Source: Lactobacillus sp. (GTDB lineage: Bacteria; Bacillota; Bacilli; Lactobacillales; Lactobacillaceae). From it: 64,000 nt of DNA. Shown piece by piece: positions 34,731 to 44,982 of this stretch. The notes beneath the pieces are model-generated. The model was not told the DNA's origin. It made no database searches and saw only the letters and a list, made by a program, of their open reading frames with translations. Every line of letters begins with the position of its first letter. Position 1 is the stretch's first letter. The stretch lies in NCBI RefSeq assembly GCF_014803895.1, contig NZ_JAAVAU010000009.1:14237-78236 (forward strand). Reading direction: 5' to 3'. A program made the position numbers and the translations under genes.

Positions 34731-36983
34731 TTATTTTAATTCAAGTTTTTTACCATTTAAGTCAATAGTTAATGGTTCTCCTGAGATTAACTCAATATGA
34801 GTACCCTTCTTATCTACTGTTACTTCCAAAACACGACCGCGGAATGCTTGACGGAATTTATATGAATCCCACTTCTTCGGAAGGAATGGTGCATAGTGAA
34901 GTTCACCATTTCTTACTCTCATTCCAGCAAATCCTTGAACAATATCAAGCCAGCTCCCAGTCATAGAAGTAATATGTAGGCCATCTTCAGTATCATTATT
35001 ATAGTTATCTAAGTCAAGGCGAGCTGCTCTCTCATATAATTCAACAGCTTTATCGTGATAACCAATATCGGAAGCAATGATTGAGTACACTGAGGCAGAT
35101 AAACTTGATTCATGAACAGTAAATTGTTCATAGAAGTCAAAGTTATTCTTCTTTTCTTCTTGAGTAAAGTCATCAATAAAGTCCCAGAGTCCTTGAATAA
35201 CATCCCCTTGCTTAACATAAGGTGAACGTAAGATTCTATCCCATGACCAATTTTGGTTAAGTGGTAATTGATCACTTGGAATTTCAGAAACTGGTTTTAA
35301 TTCCTTATCCAAGAAACCATCATTTTCTGGGAAAATATTCTTTTCTTTGTCATATGGAAGATACATATTGTCTGCAATACCCTTCCAACGACGCTTCTCA
35401 TCCTCTGAGACATTTAACTTCTTAGCAGTTTCTGCATCTACTTCATCCAAAACTTCTAGGGTGTATCTTAAAGTCCATTGGCACAGTAAGTTAGTGTACC
35501 AGTCGTTATTAACATTATTATCATATTCATCTGGACCAGTAACAGCATGAAGCATGTACTTATTCTTTCTCTGTGAATAGTGAACACGATCAGCCCAGAA
35601 ACGAGAAATTTCAGTTAAAACCTTGGCTCCCTCGTGAAGGACATAACTTTTATCACCAGTATAGTTAGTATAAAGATAAATTGCATAAGCAATATCACCG
35701 TTACGGTGAATTTCCTCAAAAGTAATTTCCCATTCATTATGACATTCAATACCATTAAAAGTTACCATTGGGAAAAGTGCACCCTTTAAGCCCTGTTGTT
35801 GAGCATTAATATAAGCTCCTGGTAATTGCTTATAACGATACATTAAAAGATTTCTGGCAATTTTTGGATCCCCAACACCTAGATAAACTGGCACACAATA
35901 AGCTTCAGTATCCCAATAAGTTGCACCACCATACTTTTCACCAGTAAAGCCCTTAGGACTAATATTCAAGCGATAATCATCACCATAGTATGTAGAGAAT
36001 AATTGGAAGAGGTTAAATCTAATACCTTGTTGAGCTTCTTCATCACCAGCAATTTCAATGTCAGATTTATCCCACCGTGTCTGCCATTCAGAGATATGAG
36101 GTTCCAAAAGTTCATCAAATTTTTGTGCATCAACAGTTGTCATTAAATCGTCTAATCTTTGATCGATTTTTTCTTGAGTATCAAAGTCACGTGAAGTTAC
36201 AACTAAACTACGCTTTTCAAAGGTTATTTCTTCGTCAGCTGCAATTTCTCCAGAAAAAACATTTCTAACATCTTTTTCTCCAACTGCATCATTAATATGA
36301 CTCAAATTTGTTTTGACACTAGTACGCATTCCTACCATAAATTGCGGAACACCAAAATCATTTTCCTTAGTTTGGGACATAATTTCTGCATGAGTGTCTG
36401 CTGCACTTTTAGCTAAAATATTCCAAAATTGTTCATCATAATTGGCATCTTCATTATAAACATCAGCATCAATGATATTACTAATTTCAATTTTTACTGG
36501 AGAATTTGATAAGTTCTTAACAATAACTCTTTGACCAACTAATTCTTTCTGAACTATACTTGCAAAACGTTCAAAGGTAAATTTAAGCTTTGCTCCACCA
36601 ATTTCAACGTTAAACTTACGAGTAAAGACACCACGCTTTAAATCTAAATCTAACTTGAATTTTTCTGGAGTTTGCTTAGCTAAATCAAGTTGTTCTCCAT
36701 TAACTTTGATAAGCATTTTAATAAAGTTTACAGCATTAATCATCTTACCAAAATATTGTGGATATCCGTTTTTCCACCAACCTACACGAGTTTTATCTGG
36801 GTACCACACACCACCAAGATATACTCCTTCTAAGGTATCACCAGAGTAACCCTCTTCAAAAAATCCACGCATACCTAGATTCTCATTGGCAATACTAGTC
36901 ATAGACTCTTGAAGACGCTTATCTTTAGGAGCCCATTTTTCTGTATCAACATTCCATGGAGCAACATTAAAAGTACGTTTCAT
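34731..36983 (-). CDS. mapA: Maltose phosphorylase (GH65)
   Basis: 750-residue inverting phosphorylase that splits cytoplasmic maltose with phosphate into beta-glucose 1-phosphate and glucose. The catalytic general acid is Glu486 in VTGPDEYDNN, matching Glu487 of the L. brevis enzyme (recalled). KYGGATYWDTE and GALFPMVTFNGIECHNEWE are other GH65 signatures. GAGGAT precedes the ATG. Kojibiose or trehalose phosphorylases are related alternatives, but the maltose-type transporter and pgmB support maltose. Confidence 0.92.
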   Translation of the reverse strand: MKRTFNVAPWNVDTEKWAPKDKRLQESMTSIANENLGMRGFFEEGYSGDTLEGVYLGGVWYPDKTRVGWWKNGYPQYFGKMINAVNFIKMLIKVNGEQLDLAKQTPEKFKLDLDLKRGVFTRKFNVEIGGAKLKFTFERFASIVQKELVGQRVIVKNLSNSPVKIEISNIIDADVYNEDANYDEQFWNILAKSAADTHAEIMSQTKENDFGVPQFMVGMRTSVKTNLSHINDAVGEKDVRNVFSGEIAADEEITFEKRSLVVTSRDFDTQEKIDQRLDDLMTTVDAQKFDELLEPHISEWQTRWDKSDIEIAGDEEAQQGIRFNLFQLFSTYYGDDYRLNISPKGFTGEKYGGATYWDTEAYCVPVYLGVGDPKIARNLLMYRYKQLPGAYINAQQQGLKGALFPMVTFNGIECHNEWEITFEEIHRNGDIAYAIYLYTNYTGDKSYVLHEGAKVLTEISRFWADRVHYSQRKNKYMLHAVTGPDEYDNNVNNDWYTNLLCQWTLRYTLEVLDEVDAETAKKLNVSEDEKRRWKGIADNMYLPYDKEKNIFPENDGFLDKELKPVSEIPSDQLPLNQNWSWDRILRSPYVKQGDVIQGLWDFIDDFTQEEKKNNFDFYEQFTVHESSLSASVYSIIASDIGYHDKAVELYERAARLDLDNYNNDTEDGLHITSMTGSWLDIVQGFAGMRVRNGELHYAPFLPKKWDSYKFRQAFRGRVLEVTVDKKGTHIELISGEPLTIDLNGKKLELK

Positions 36984-37004
36984 AATATAATCCTCTTTTC
37001 TTCG

Positions 37005-38354
37005 TTAATTAACGTAAGTTTCTTTAATTCCGTTAACAGAAATTGCACCTAATACTAACACGATTCCTGCAAAAATGAACATATTTACTTGTGAATTTCC
37101 TAATAATGGGAATAAAACAAAGCTTAATAATGAAGCAACAATTTGTGGAAGACAAATTGACCCATTAAATAATCCTAAGTAAGTTCCCATGTGTTTACCT
37201 GATAAAGCATTTGTCACAATAGTTAATGGATAAGTACTCATCCCAGCCCAAGCAATACCAATTAAAATAAATGAAACAATTAGTAACCATTGGCTATGAA
37301 TAAAGAATACTGAAATAAATCCTAATCCACCAAGTAATAAGCTTCCAGCATAACCTAATTTATGATGATTATTTGGTACCTTTGCTAAAACATATGACCA
37401 AACAACAGCGGCAATAGATTGAACAGCTGATAAAACCCCATACCAATTACCAGCAGCTTGATAACCAGCAGAAGAAGGATTAATGGTGTGCCATACATTT
37501 TGAGAAATTGCACCCGGAGCATAAGTCCAAAGATATTGGAAAGCAAACCAACAAAAGAATTGCACTACAGCTACTGTCCAAAATGCTTTTGGAGCTTCTT
37601 TTAGAAGTTGAATCCAATTTCCACCTTCTTTATTATCTTCTTCGCTTATACCATGATACATAGCATAAGTTTTTGGATCATATTCATCAACCTTAAACAC
37701 CGTAAATAAACTAGTTATTACTAAAATTGCAGCTCCTACATAAAAAGCAATAACTACCGATTGTGGAACCACACCTTTAGCAGCAGTGTTTGGAACCCCA
37801 AAAATAGTAAGCAAAAATGGAAAGATTGCAGCTAAAACTGCTCCAGTATTTGATAAGAAGCTCTGAATCCCATATGCATAACTTTTTTGGTCATCATTAA
37901 CCATATCTCCAACCATCATCTTAAAAGGTTGCATTGCAACATTAGAAGATAAATCTAGGAAAGCAATTGTAATAGCCCCAAACCATAATGCAGCTAGAGA
38001 TCCATAACCAAAGCCAAAACTACCTGCATTTGGTAACAAAAGCATTACAATCACAGCTACAATCATCCCAAGCAATAGATAAGGGAGACGGCGTCCACCT
38101 AACTTAGGAAGCCAGGTTCTATCTGAATAATATCCAATAATGGGTTGAACTAATAAACCAGCCAAAGGTGGTAAAATAAAAAACCAACCTAAGTTATTCG
38201 GATCCGCACCAATGGTTTGGAAAATACGACTCATTTGTGAACTTTGTAAAGTAAAAGCTGTCTGAACTCCCAAAAAGCCAAAATTTATCATCCAAATTGT
38301 ACTTTTTGGTAAAGTAGGCAAGCCAATACTTGTTTTATTTTCTTGACTCATCAT
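37005..38354 (-). CDS. malT: Maltose transporter, MFS/GPH type (MalT-like)
   Basis: About 449 residues with twelve hydrophobic helices. The N-terminus IWMINFGFLGVQTAFTLQSSQMSRIFQ and the GYYSDRTWLPKLGGRRLPYLL loop between helices 2 and 3 are typical of the sugar symporter group that includes SLC45 and lactobacillus MalT. Candidate ATGs are clustered; the one at 38354 is best spaced from AAAGGA. First gene of malT-mapA-pgmB. Confidence 0.82.
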   Translation of the reverse strand: MMSQENKTSIGLPTLPKSTIWMINFGFLGVQTAFTLQSSQMSRIFQTIGADPNNLGWFFILPPLAGLLVQPIIGYYSDRTWLPKLGGRRLPYLLLGMIVAVIVMLLLPNAGSFGFGYGSLAALWFGAITIAFLDLSSNVAMQPFKMMVGDMVNDDQKSYAYGIQSFLSNTGAVLAAIFPFLLTIFGVPNTAAKGVVPQSVVIAFYVGAAILVITSLFTVFKVDEYDPKTYAMYHGISEEDNKEGGNWIQLLKEAPKAFWTVAVVQFFCWFAFQYLWTYAPGAISQNVWHTINPSSAGYQAAGNWYGVLSAVQSIAAVVWSYVLAKVPNNHHKLGYAGSLLLGGLGFISVFFIHSQWLLIVSFILIGIAWAGMSTYPLTIVTNALSGKHMGTYLGLFNGSICLPQIVASLLSFVLFPLLGNSQVNMFIFAGIVLVLGAISVNGIKETYVN

Positions 38355-38377
38355 TAACATTCCTTTATTTTTACTCT

Positions 38378-38445
38378 AAAAAGCGCTTTCATATTTCTAT
38401 ATTTCTTACTGTAGCACCTATCCAAGTTTTATGCAACCGTTTGCA
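38378..38445 (-). promoter_or_regulatory. Maltose operon promoter with LacI-type operator and cre site
   Basis: Minus strand: TTGCAT (38431-38436), 17 bases, TACAGT (38408-38413) with an extended -10 TG. The operator TGCAAACGGTTGCA (38432-38445) overlaps the -35 and fits MalR. A cre, TGAAAGCGCTTTTT (38378-38391), lies just downstream of the start point, where CcpA would block transcription. Confidence 0.8.
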
Positions 38446-38460
38446 CAAAAATAAATAAAA

Positions 38461-38484
38461 AAGATTGACTTTTCAGTCAATCTT
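38461..38484 (-). terminator. Terminator of malR
   Basis: AAGATTGACT-GAAA-AGTCAATCTT followed by TTTTATTT on the minus strand. The 5' arm overlaps the last codons of malR. Confidence 0.8.
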
Positions 38485-39399
38485 ATAAGGAATAATTTTA
38501 CTTTTTAATTGAGAAAATAAAACTTTAACTGCCTCTTTTCCTAATTTTTTAGGCTGTAAATCTACCTGTAAAGTCTCTCCAATGAGCATCCCTAGCAGCT
38601 TACTATTATTAAAACAGATTACAGGATATTCCTTATCATTTTTCAATGTATGCAGATATTGTAAATATAAAATATCATCAGAAAAGATTAATCCATCAAT
38701 GCTAGAATTATTCTTCAAATAATTATTTAGAGTATCTTCATCAAGATTTAAAGTAATAATTTCAGGCCTGATTCCCTTTTTTACCATAAATTTCTGATAA
38801 CCTTTTTCTCTATCAATTTCATAAGACCAACGATTACCAGATTCGATAAAAGCGGGATGCTTTATTTGCGTATTCTTCCACAAATATTCTGTTGCAGAAA
38901 ATCCAGCAGCTACATTATCATTATCAACAAATTTATATTTATTAGAAGAACCAATTATTACAAAATTTAATTTTTTCTCAGCTAAGTACTCTATAATGGG
39001 ATCATTTTGTTGCGAGTAAAAAATCACAAAGTTGTGAACTTTAGACTGTTTCACCATTGATTGGACTTGTTTTAATAATTGTTCTTGGCTAGGTGCAATA
39101 GCCACCAACATTTCGTAGCTCTTTTGTTGTAATTCACTACTAATTCCTCGCATTAAATCAATATGAAAAGGATTAGCTGGAGCAGATTCACCAGTCACTG
39201 GAAAAACAATTCCAACCATATTTGCTTCACCTAAAGTTAAATTTCTACCAGCATAATCTGGTTGATACTCCATCTGAGAAGCAATTTTTCTAACTTTCTC
39301 TTTAGTCTTCTCACTAATTCTCGGATTATTATTTAAGGCTCTTGAAGCCGTTGATGGTGAAACACCTGCTTTTTTGGCAATATCTCTAATAGTGTACAT
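38473..39399 (-). CDS. malR: LacI-family regulator, probable maltose repressor/activator MalR
   Basis: 308 residues. The HTH starts MYTIRDIAKKAGVSPSTASRALNN, with the hinge helix around residues 50-60, and a periplasmic-binding-protein-like effector domain follows. An in-frame TTG at 39429 is open, but the ATG at 39399 starts exactly at the family HTH. The C-terminal domain is a little short for LacI members. Position upstream of the maltose operon and the operator seen there support MalR. Confidence 0.85.
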   Translation of the reverse strand: MYTIRDIAKKAGVSPSTASRALNNNPRISEKTKEKVRKIASQMEYQPDYAGRNLTLGEANMVGIVFPVTGESAPANPFHIDLMRGISSELQQKSYEMLVAIAPSQEQLLKQVQSMVKQSKVHNFVIFYSQQNDPIIEYLAEKKLNFVIIGSSNKYKFVDNDNVAAGFSATEYLWKNTQIKHPAFIESGNRWSYEIDREKGYQKFMVKKGIRPEIITLNLDEDTLNNYLKNNSSIDGLIFSDDILYLQYLHTLKNDKEYPVICFNNSKLLGMLIGETLQVDLQPKKLGKEAVKVLFSQLKSKIIPYKID

Positions 39400-39554
39400 T
39401 TTGACCACTTTCTGCTTATTAACTACCAACTACTAAAATAGCTGACTTACAGACTTAAAAATTATCAACAAATCATTATAACAATAACTTATTTATAATT
39501 ATCTAGCCAATACTTTAGAGATTTTTTAGCTCACCAAAACAGAGTAATAATAAT

Positions 39555-40073
39555 CTATTTGTTAACTCGAATAATAAAACCTTCTGGTAATAATTGACCC
39601 ACGAGATAATTTTGAGATATATCAGTAACTGAATTAAATCCTAACGCACCACTACTAGTATTAAAGTAGCCAACAATAGTTTCATTTTCTCCAATTCTTT
39701 CAACCTTAATTAATCCCTGTGACGTAATAGATAAACGTAACAATCCATTTTTTAAAACATCTTTATGTTCATTACCAAACTGAATTAAGGTAGAGATTTT
39801 TTTGTTCCAATCGATTGATTTAGAATAGTCTTTACTTTCACTATTTTGACAGTTAGGAAGTAAACCGGTTTGCAAGAGTATGAATGCTAATACTTGAAAA
39901 ACAAGATTCTCATCACGCTGCTCTTCTTTTAATATTTGCCAAATATCTTGAATATTGATTGATTCTTCGTTAAATTGGTCATCATCCAACTGCAATGACT
40001 CAATGAATTCTTTTGTATTAATTTGATGCTTGAAAAAATAATTGTTAACTTGTTGAATATAAGAATATTTCAT
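39555..40073 (-). CDS. Unknown acidic cytoplasmic protein
   Basis: 172 residues, no membrane segment. The N-terminal half appears helical (YIQQVNNYFFKHQINTKEFIESLQLDDDQF), and the C-terminal half seems beta-rich (LLRLSITSQGLIKVERIGENETIVGYFNTSSG). GAGGTG precedes the ATG at 40073. Not recognised. It is monocistronic between two sugar operons. Confidence 0.6.
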   Translation of the reverse strand: MKYSYIQQVNNYFFKHQINTKEFIESLQLDDDQFNEESINIQDIWQILKEEQRDENLVFQVLAFILLQTGLLPNCQNSESKDYSKSIDWNKKISTLIQFGNEHKDVLKNGLLRLSITSQGLIKVERIGENETIVGYFNTSSGALGFNSVTDISQNYLVGQLLPEGFIIRVNK

Positions 40074-40167
40074 TACATTACACCTCACTACTTACAACTC
40101 AATTAGTATATTTTTTATTATTCTTCTCATTACAATTTAAATTAATCTATCTAAAGCAATATTCTAA

Positions 40168-40200
40168 AATACCCACGATCATCTGATCGTAGGTATTTTT
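40168..40200 (-). terminator. Terminator of scrA
   Basis: AATACC-ACGATCA / TGATCGT-GGTATT hairpin followed by TTTTAG on the minus strand (TTTTTTAT on the plus strand). Confidence 0.75.
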
Positions 40201-40256
40201 TATATAGAGGGGGAAAATAAGTAAGTATTACAATATAAATATATATAGGTATTATC

Positions 40257-42200
40257 CTAGCGTTTAGTTACAGCAATTAAATCATCGCCATGCTTCTTTT
40301 CTTTACCATCAATACGCTCTACATTAGCGTAATTAGCAGTATTAGTAACAATAGTCATAACAGTTGGATCATATCCTGCTTTAGTTACAACATCTAAATC
40401 AACTGTCCCAAGCTTATCACCTTTTTCAACATGTTGACCTTGCTTTACAATAGAAGTGAAGCCTTCACCCTTTAAGTTAACAGTGTCAATACCAATATGG
40501 ATCAAAACTTCTGCACCCTTATCAGACTTAATTCCATAAGCATGTTTAGTATCATAAGCAACAGTAATCTCACCAGTCACTGGCGCATAAATCGTTCCTT
40601 CGGTAGGTACAATAGCAGCACCATTACCCATTGCTTTAGTAGAGAAGACTGGGTCATTAACTTTAGTCAAACTTTCTGCTTCACCAGAAACAGGTGCAGC
40701 AATGATTTCATCATGTAACTCATCATTAGCCTTAATGATTTCTTGAGCTTTTTCTTGTTGCTCCACTTCATCACCTGCTGACTTAACTGTAGCAGATTCT
40801 GGAACTACATCCTCTTTGAAATGTTTCTTACCGTACAAGAAAGTGATTACAAACGAAACTACAAAACTAATTACTACAGAAAGTGCCCACATTGGAATAG
40901 CCTTTGGCACAATTGATAAGAAACCTAAGAAACCAGCTGAACCTAATGCAGCAGCAGTTACGTGCATTAGTCCTGCAAAAGCAGCACCAACGCCGGCACC
41001 AATCAATGCACTAAAGAATGGGAACTTATACTTCAAGTTAACACCAAATAATGCCGGTTCAGTGATACCAAGTAAAGCAGAGATACCAGATGATGAAGCT
41101 AAGCCCTTAACTTTCTTATTCTTAGTTAAGAAGTAAATTGCAAAAGTTGCGGCACCCTGAGCAACATTAGCCATACATGCAACAACAAAGATGAAATCAC
41201 CTGCTCCCTTTCCTTGCGCAAATTGAGCAAGTAATTGTGTTTCAACTGCTGGGAAACTTTGGTGAAGACCCGTAGTAACAATTGCTGAGTATGCTAAACC
41301 AAACACACCCATTCCAAATGCCCCAGTAGTATCATATAGCCATACAATTGCATCAGTAATTGCATCTGAGACGCCTTTGAAAACTGGCCCTATAATTACA
41401 AAAGTTAAGAAGCCAGTAATCATAATTGAAAGTAACGGTGTAAAAGTAAAGTCAACAGCCGAAGGTAACCACTTGTGGAATCTCTTTTCTAAGAAAGCAA
41501 GTAGCCATACAGCAACTAAAACTGGAATAACTTGGTATTGGTAATTAGTTTGAGAAACATGTAAGCCAAAAATATCCCAATATTTACCTGCACCAGCTAA
41601 ATTAGGTGTGGTCATAATCATACCAATGGTAGCACCTAAGAATTGGTTAGCACCGAAACGTTTAGCAGCTGAAATACCAACTAAAATAGGCATAAAAATA
41701 AATGGAGCAGCCGACATTACTTGAATCATCTCAGATAAACCAGCAATGCTTGGAGCCATTTGAACAACTGACTTAGGGCCAAATAAACCTGGCTGAGTCA
41801 AAAAGTTGTTCAATGCCATCAATAAACCACCAGCAACTAAAGCCGGAATAATTGGTACAAAGATATCAGACAATAACTTAATAAAAGCCATGACCGGATT
41901 AAACTTTTGATTTTTCTGAGAAACTTTCTTTAAATCTTCAGTAGATAATTCTGAAAGCCCAGTCATCTTGATTAATTCATCATAGACATTATTAACATCC
42001 CCAGGTCCAATAATAATTTGGAACTGACCATTAGTCTTAAAAGTCCCTTTAATATCAGGATCGCTATCTAACATTTTTAAGTTGACTTTGCTATCATCTT
42101 TTAAAACCAAACGTAACCGAGTTGCACAGTGAGCTGCAGCCACTAAGTTATCGCGACCAACTGCTTTAATAACAACTTCAGCATCTTTTTTATGATCCAT
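40257..42200 (-). CDS. scrA: Sucrose-specific PTS enzyme IIBCA
   Basis: 647-residue membrane PTS component that imports and phosphorylates sucrose to sucrose 6-phosphate. Domain order is B (residues 1-90, phospho-Cys25 in [10 protein letters not shown]), C (about 105-460, many helices, [14 protein letters not shown]) and A (about 500-647, phospho-His in [10 protein letters not shown]). Trehalose and beta-glucoside permeases share this layout; the divergent scrB and scrR point to sucrose. Several AAGGAGGAGG bases precede the ATG. Confidence 0.88.
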   Translation of the reverse strand: MDHKKDAEVVIKAVGRDNLVAAAHCATRLRLVLKDDSKVNLKMLDSDPDIKGTFKTNGQFQIIIGPGDVNNVYDELIKMTGLSELSTEDLKKVSQKNQKFNPVMAFIKLLSDIFVPIIPALVAGGLLMALNNFLTQPGLFGPKSVVQMAPSIAGLSEMIQVMSAAPFIFMPILVGISAAKRFGANQFLGATIGMIMTTPNLAGAGKYWDIFGLHVSQTNYQYQVIPVLVAVWLLAFLEKRFHKWLPSAVDFTFTPLLSIMITGFLTFVIIGPVFKGVSDAITDAIVWLYDTTGAFGMGVFGLAYSAIVTTGLHQSFPAVETQLLAQFAQGKGAGDFIFVVACMANVAQGAATFAIYFLTKNKKVKGLASSSGISALLGITEPALFGVNLKYKFPFFSALIGAGVGAAFAGLMHVTAAALGSAGFLGFLSIVPKAIPMWALSVVISFVVSFVITFLYGKKHFKEDVVPESATVKSAGDEVEQQEKAQEIIKANDELHDEIIAAPVSGEAESLTKVNDPVFSTKAMGNGAAIVPTEGTIYAPVTGEITVAYDTKHAYGIKSDKGAEVLIHIGIDTVNLKGEGFTSIVKQGQHVEKGDKLGTVDLDVVTKAGYDPTVMTIVTNTANYANVERIDGKEKKHGDDLIAVTKR

Positions 42201-42218
42201 AATTCCTCCTCCTTATTT

Positions 42219-42424
42219 GTAAGCGTTTTAAATATTTATTACATTTTCTATGATAGCGTATTCTCGTAATGTGTCAAGCGTTTATCAGAAAATAACCTAA
42301 AAATTCAAATTTTGGGGGGGAGCTATTGAGTCCACAACTATTTTTATATATGATATACGTTTGACATGTTTTATTATTTATCATACTATTTCTTTATAAA
42401 AGAATGCGTTTACATAAAAAGGAT
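42219..42424. promoter_or_regulatory. Divergent scrA and scrBR promoters with four ScrR-type operators
   Basis: Minus promoter: TTGACA (42272-42277), 16 bases, TATCAT (42250-42255). Plus promoter: TTGACA (42361-42366), 17 bases, TACTAT (42384-42389). Each has an operator-like sequence with the core AAGCGTTT or ACGTTTGACA on its -35 (42273-42284; 42358-42367), and another between the -10 and the gene (AAGCGTTTT, 42221-42229; GCGTTTACA, 42416-42424). The layout is mirror-symmetrical. Confidence 0.75.
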
Positions 42425-42432
42425 GGATAATT

Positions 42433-43899
42433 ATGGAATGGACTCGTGAACAACGATACAGAAAATATAACGACTGGGATGCTGCAACCTTATTAAAACT
42501 GCAATCTCAAGCAGCTACTTCTGATTATCAGATGCACTATCACATGCATCCCCTCTCAGGATTAATGAATGATCCTAATGGTTTTTCTTACTACAACGGT
42601 CAATACCATTTATTCTGTCAATCATATCCCTTTGGACCAGTTCATGGCTTAAAGTCATGGACTCACTATGCGTCTGACGACTTAGTTCACTGGCATTACT
42701 TAGGACAAGCCATCGACCCTGATATGGATAAAGATAACGCTGGTGCCTATTCTGGTTCAGCGATGGAACATGATGGTAAACTCTTATTAATGTATACCGG
42801 TAATCATCGGGATGAAAATTGGGTTAGAACACCTTACCAATTGATTGCTGAAATGGACAAGCATAACCAAATAACTAAAAAAGATGAAGCAGCTATCTTA
42901 CCACCTAACCATGTAACTGAGCACTTCCGCGATCCTCAATTATTTGAACATAACGGTAAGTTCTACGTGATTCTAGGTGCTCAAGATGAAGAAACTAAAA
43001 CCGGCCAAATTGATGTCTATGAATCAGAAGATTTAACTAACTGGCATGAAGATGGCTATCTTAATTTACCCGAAGAAATGGGGTATATGATTGAATGCCC
43101 TAATCTAGTTTTTGTTGACGGTGAACCAGTATTAATCTTTTGTCCACAAGGATTAGATAAATCAATTACAAATTATGATAATATCTTTCCTAATATGTAC
43201 TTAATTGGAAATGACATTGATTTATCACATGCTAAATTTTTTTCAACACAATTAAAACCAAAAAATTTAGATGATGGTTTTGACGTTTATGCAACCCAAG
43301 CATTCAATGCACCAGATGGTAGTGCCTATGCAATTTCTTGGGTAGGATTACCTGATTCAACTTATCCGGTAACTGATGAAGAGGGCTGGGCTAACTGCTA
43401 CAGTCAAGTTAAAGAATTAGAAATTAAAGATGGTGTATTATACCAACATCCAGTTCCTGCAATGACAAACTTGCGCTACTCTGAAGTTAACATTTCTGAT
43501 AAAAAGCTCATCAGTTCTGATGTTAAGCGTCAATATGAGTTAAAATTAAAAATTGCAGCAGGTCAAAATGCAAGCCTCCACTTGAACTCTGACTCTGAAT
43601 TAAATACGGGCTTAATACTTAAATTCAGTACTGGTAATAAGGCTCATTTAACTGTTGACCGCAGTCATGGCCCAGCGATAAACCCAGATTACGGTACAAC
43701 CCGCATGATTACTCTCGAAGATAATCAAGAACTCGATCTAGATATCTTTGTGGACGGCTCATTATGTGAAATCTTTGTTAACAATGGACGTCATGTGATT
43801 ACATTACGCTTCTTCACTGACGAGGAAAATCGGACGATCTCTTTTGATAAAGATATTAACTATACTGGTAAGTTATGGAGGATGCATTCAATTCTCTAA
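42433..43899 (+). CDS. scrB: Sucrose-6-phosphate hydrolase (GH32)
   Basis: 488-residue intracellular enzyme that splits sucrose 6-phosphate into glucose 6-phosphate and fructose. The nucleophile Asp47 lies in LMNDPNG, the transition-state Asp in FRDPQLF, and the acid/base Glu in IECPNLV. A C-terminal beta-sandwich (about 350-488) ends in LCEIFVNNGRHVITLRFF, as usual for GH32. AAGGATGG precedes the ATG. Cotranscribed with scrR. Confidence 0.94.
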   Translation: MEWTREQRYRKYNDWDAATLLKLQSQAATSDYQMHYHMHPLSGLMNDPNGFSYYNGQYHLFCQSYPFGPVHGLKSWTHYASDDLVHWHYLGQAIDPDMDKDNAGAYSGSAMEHDGKLLLMYTGNHRDENWVRTPYQLIAEMDKHNQITKKDEAAILPPNHVTEHFRDPQLFEHNGKFYVILGAQDEETKTGQIDVYESEDLTNWHEDGYLNLPEEMGYMIECPNLVFVDGEPVLIFCPQGLDKSITNYDNIFPNMYLIGNDIDLSHAKFFSTQLKPKNLDDGFDVYATQAFNAPDGSAYAISWVGLPDSTYPVTDEEGWANCYSQVKELEIKDGVLYQHPVPAMTNLRYSEVNISDKKLISSDVKRQYELKLKIAAGQNASLHLNSDSELNTGLILKFSTGNKAHLTVDRSHGPAINPDYGTTRMITLEDNQELDLDIFVDGSLCEIFVNNGRHVITLRFFTDEENRTISFDKDINYTGKLWRMHSIL

Positions 43900-43920
43900 A
43901 ATTAAAAAGTAGGAAAATAA

Positions 43921-44910
43921 ATGACAAAATTAATAGATGTTGCGCAACTTGCTGGATGTTCAGTTACAACTGTTTCCCGGGTAATAAATGATTATGGCTA
44001 TATCAGTGAAAAGACACGTAAAAAAGTTCAGCAAGCTATGAAAGCTCTAAATTACCAGCCTAATTCAGTAGCACGTTCTCTTCAAGGGAAAAAAACTCAA
44101 TTAGTTGGGGTAATATTTCCTAATATTTCTAATCCATTCTTTGGTGAACTTGTTGCCGAAATTGAAAAGCAACTCTTTAATTCAGGTTACAAAACCATTC
44201 TTTGTAATGCTGGCAGTGATAAAGAAAAAGAACGTACTTATTTACAAATGCTAATGGCTAATCAAGTTGATGGAATTATTGCTGGGGCTCACAATTTAGG
44301 AATTGATGAATATCAAAATACAGGTCTGCCAATTATTTCATTTGATAGAAAACTTTCCCGTAATATTCCAATTGTTACAGCAGATAATTTTCAAGGTGGT
44401 TATTTAGCTACTAAAGAGCTTTATGATAATGGAGCTCGCCATATCTATTTTGTTGGTAATCCAGTTCTCGACGGGCACCCAACTCAACGTCGTTTAGAAG
44501 GCTATCAGGAAACAATCAATAAGTTAGGCTTAACCGAGCATATTTACCCTGTAAGATTCGGGGAAACACCTGAATTAAAAGAAATGGCTATTAAAGAATT
44601 ACTCCAATCTCATGAAGTCGATGGTATAGTGGCATCCGATGACTTAACCGCTATTTTAGTTTTAAATATAGCTAAAAAACTTGGTATCAAAGTACCATAT
44701 GATTTAAAAGTTATAGGATTTGATGGTACTAACTTTATTCAAACTTACTATCCTGAACTTTCAACAATTGTTCAACCAATTTCAGCTATTGCTCAATTAT
44801 TGGTTGACCTGTTAAAAGAAAGAATTAGCAATCCAAATAAAAAGTTAAATATTTCAACCTATAAACTACCAGTTAAACTTTTAAAAAAAGAATCTTCTAA
44901 CGCTAACTAA
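43921..44910 (+). CDS. scrR: LacI-family sucrose operon repressor
   Basis: 329 residues. The HTH is KLIDVAQLAGCSVTTVSRVIND, followed by the hinge NYQPNSVARSLQGKKTQLVGVIFPNISNPFF, and a full effector-binding domain. It lies 21 bases after scrB and probably autoregulates by binding the four operators upstream of scrA and scrB. Confidence 0.9.
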   Translation: MTKLIDVAQLAGCSVTTVSRVINDYGYISEKTRKKVQQAMKALNYQPNSVARSLQGKKTQLVGVIFPNISNPFFGELVAEIEKQLFNSGYKTILCNAGSDKEKERTYLQMLMANQVDGIIAGAHNLGIDEYQNTGLPIISFDRKLSRNIPIVTADNFQGGYLATKELYDNGARHIYFVGNPVLDGHPTQRRLEGYQETINKLGLTEHIYPVRFGETPELKEMAIKELLQSHEVDGIVASDDLTAILVLNIAKKLGIKVPYDLKVIGFDGTNFIQTYYPELSTIVQPISAIAQLLVDLLKERISNPNKKLNISTYKLPVKLLKKESSNAN

Positions 44911-44917
44911 TCGCAAT

Positions 44918-44953
44918 AAAATAGGGTAACTTCTTAGAAGTTACCCTATTTTT
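44918..44953. terminator. Bidirectional terminator after scrR
   Basis: AAAATAGGGTAACTTCT / AGAAGTTACCCTATTTT hairpin with flanking T-run. Confidence 0.9.
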
Positions 44954-44982
44954 AACTTTTATAGTGAGTAATTAGATGTTTT

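Noticed and set aside
35009..35275. Open frames overlapping mapA, asnA and other large genes on either strand
   Set aside because: They lack ribosome sites and family features, and lie within well-identified genes.
40257..42200. Assignment of the PTS IIBCA as trehalose- or beta-glucoside-specific
   Set aside because: Divergent sucrose-6-phosphate hydrolase and its LacI repressor make sucrose the most economical reading.
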